Source: Pinisolibacter aquiterrae (GTDB taxonomy: Bacteria; Pseudomonadota; Alphaproteobacteria; Rhizobiales; Ancalomicrobiaceae). Taken from it: a DNA stretch of 64,000 nt. The DNA lies in assembly GCF_019160155.1 (NCBI RefSeq), contig NZ_JAFNIH010000030.1:124001-188000 (forward strand), in the 5' to 3' direction. Made by a program: the position numbers and the translations under genes. The stretch's first letter is position 1. Every line of letters starts with the position of its first letter. A model generated the notes under the pieces. The model saw only the letters and a list, made by a program, of their open reading frames with translations. It made no database searches and had not been told where the DNA came from. Below are positions 63,296-64,000 of this stretch, in pieces.

Positions 63296-64000
63296 TCAGC
63301 CGGCGGCGGTCTCGAGGGGCTCGAAGCGATAGCCCGCGCCGTCGCGACGCACGAAGCCGGCATGCGGCCATCCGAAATGGATCGGCATCAACAGCGCGCC
63401 TTCCTCGGCGCACCAGTCCAGGATCGCCCGGCGCGTGCGGCGCGCCTCCTCCGGCTTCTCGCAGAAGCAGGAATTGATCTCGGGGGCGTAGATCTGGATC
63501 GGCTGGTGCATGCAGTCGCCGGTGACGATGAACGAGCCCTCCGGCGAGGTGTATCTCAGCGCCATGTGCCCCTCGGTGTGGCCCGGCGCGCGATGGACCG
63601 TCAGCCCCGGCAGGATCTCGTCGCCGTCGTCGACCAGCTTGACGAGACCGGCCGCGACCACCGGCAGGACGCTGTCCTCGACCACCGCGACGTTCTCGGG
63701 GAAGATCGCCGGGCCGCTCCCGCCGACCCAGTGATCGTATTCCGTGCGGCCGAAGAGGTAGCGGGCATTGGGGAAGGTCGGCACCCAGGCCTCGCCGTCG
63801 CGCCGGGTGTTCCAGCCGACGTGATCGATGTGGAGATGGGTGCAGAAGACGTAGTCGACCTCCTCGGGGCGGACGCCCGCGGCGGCGAGATTGTCGAGAT
63901 AGGGGAAGTCGAGCATGTGGAACCGCGCGAAGAGCGGCAGCGCCCGCGTCTTGCCGTTGCCCGAGCAGGTGTCGACCACGACGATCTTGCCGCCGATCCG
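63296..64000 (-). CDS. Metallo-beta-lactamase-fold hydrolase (5' end missing at window edge)
   Basis: The frame is open to the window edge, 235 codons. The metal motif CTHLHIDHVGWN is H-x-H-x-D-H, and further ligands lie in RAPGHTEGHMAL, TGDCMHQPIQI and MPIHFGWPHAG. The group includes lactonases and other hydrolases (AHL-lactonase-like), so a lactone or thioester is a plausible substrate. It lies upstream of the hydratase genes in the same orientation, 78 bp before the large-subunit start. The N-terminus and promoter are outside the window. Confidence 0.85.
   Translation of the reverse strand, partial: RIGGKIVVVDTCSGNGKTRALPLFARFHMLDFPYLDNLAAAGVRPEEVDYVFCTHLHIDHVGWNTRRDGEAWVPTFPNARYLFGRTEYDHWVGGSGPAIFPENVAVVEDSVLPVVAAGLVKLVDDGDEILPGLTVHRAPGHTEGHMALRYTSPEGSFIVTGDCMHQPIQIYAPEINSCFCEKPEEARRTRRAILDWCAEEGALLMPIHFGWPHAGFVRRDGAGYRFEPLETAAG

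Noticed and set aside
61437-63413. A 658-aa open frame that seems to fuse a LeuC-like and LeuD-like protein
   Set aside because: The first part is an Arg-rich shadow of the large subunit in another frame. The small subunit starts at 61949 after an 11-bp gap.
1-64000. CRISPR arrays, tRNA or rRNA genes, insertion sequences, prophage or integrase genes
   Set aside because: No regularly spaced repeats, no cloverleaf or rRNA-like sequence noticed, and no transposase or integrase motif in any real coding frame.

Overview
The window is GC-rich, densely packed, bacterial chromosomal DNA. Gene content points to an alphaproteobacterium, most likely of the Hyphomicrobiales/Rhizobiales type: many periplasmic-binding-protein ABC importers, LysR/GntR/IclR/Rrf2 regulators, a Tor-type respiratory island and sulfonate/sulfate uptake. 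The genus cannot be fixed from the sequence alone. No rRNA, tRNA, CRISPR array, transposase or integrase was seen.

Region by region. 1-2689: end of a nitrate/sulfonate/taurine-type importer (permease cut by the window edge, binding protein) with a divergent LysR regulator. 2659-5122: two small cysteine-containing exported proteins, then an 84-aa exported peptide directly followed by an ATP-grasp ligase of the graspetide (omega-ester/amide peptide) maturase type, a candidate RiPP locus. 5180-19218: respiratory S-/N-oxide reductase island: torC-torD-torA, then mobB, a DUF2271 protein carrying a flavinylation-like D-G-I-T-G-A-S motif, a PepSY-flavodoxin-ApbE fusion and a second TorA-like reductase, with the torR/torS two-component pair on the other side of torC. 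19373-20375: three gene remnants abutting each other (FAH hydrolase, IclR regulator, autotransporter). 20487-30352: sulfur supply, with a tauD/ssuBCA operon, a small conserved-looking ORF, an alpha/beta hydrolase, a sulfate importer (sbp-cysT-cysW-cysA) and an Rrf2 regulator.

30505-46188: cyclic amide/ureide metabolism in two divergent units, each headed by a GntR regulator. The first has a hydantoinase, an amidohydrolase, a TauABC-like importer, an arylmalonate-decarboxylase-like protein, an amidase and a racemase-fold protein. The second has a PotABCD-like importer, a PuuE-like deacetylase and a second racemase-fold protein. Both racemase-fold proteins lack both catalytic cysteines.

46418-64000: a carboxylic acid catabolic cluster under a presumptive IclR regulator: acyl-CoA ligase, SDR, acyl-CoA dehydrogenase, APH-like kinase, FAD-linked oxidase, IclR, a complete branched-chain-type importer (livJHMGF), then on the opposite strand a tandem alpha/beta hydrolase, an isocitrate-lyase-superfamily lyase, an aconitase-family hydratase (two subunits) and a metallo-beta-lactamase-fold enzyme running off the end. 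A repeated GTGTCA-N5-T(G/A)A sequence lies in front of the ligase operon, between the oxidase and iclR, and before livJ, suggesting one regulon. The hydratase plus lyase pairing resembles dimethylmaleate/dimethylmalate-type chemistry, but the substrate is unknown.

The best candidates for new biology are the graspetide-like locus, the DUF2271/PepSY-flavodoxin-ApbE module attached to a second molybdoenzyme, and the IclR-controlled hydratase-lyase pathway.
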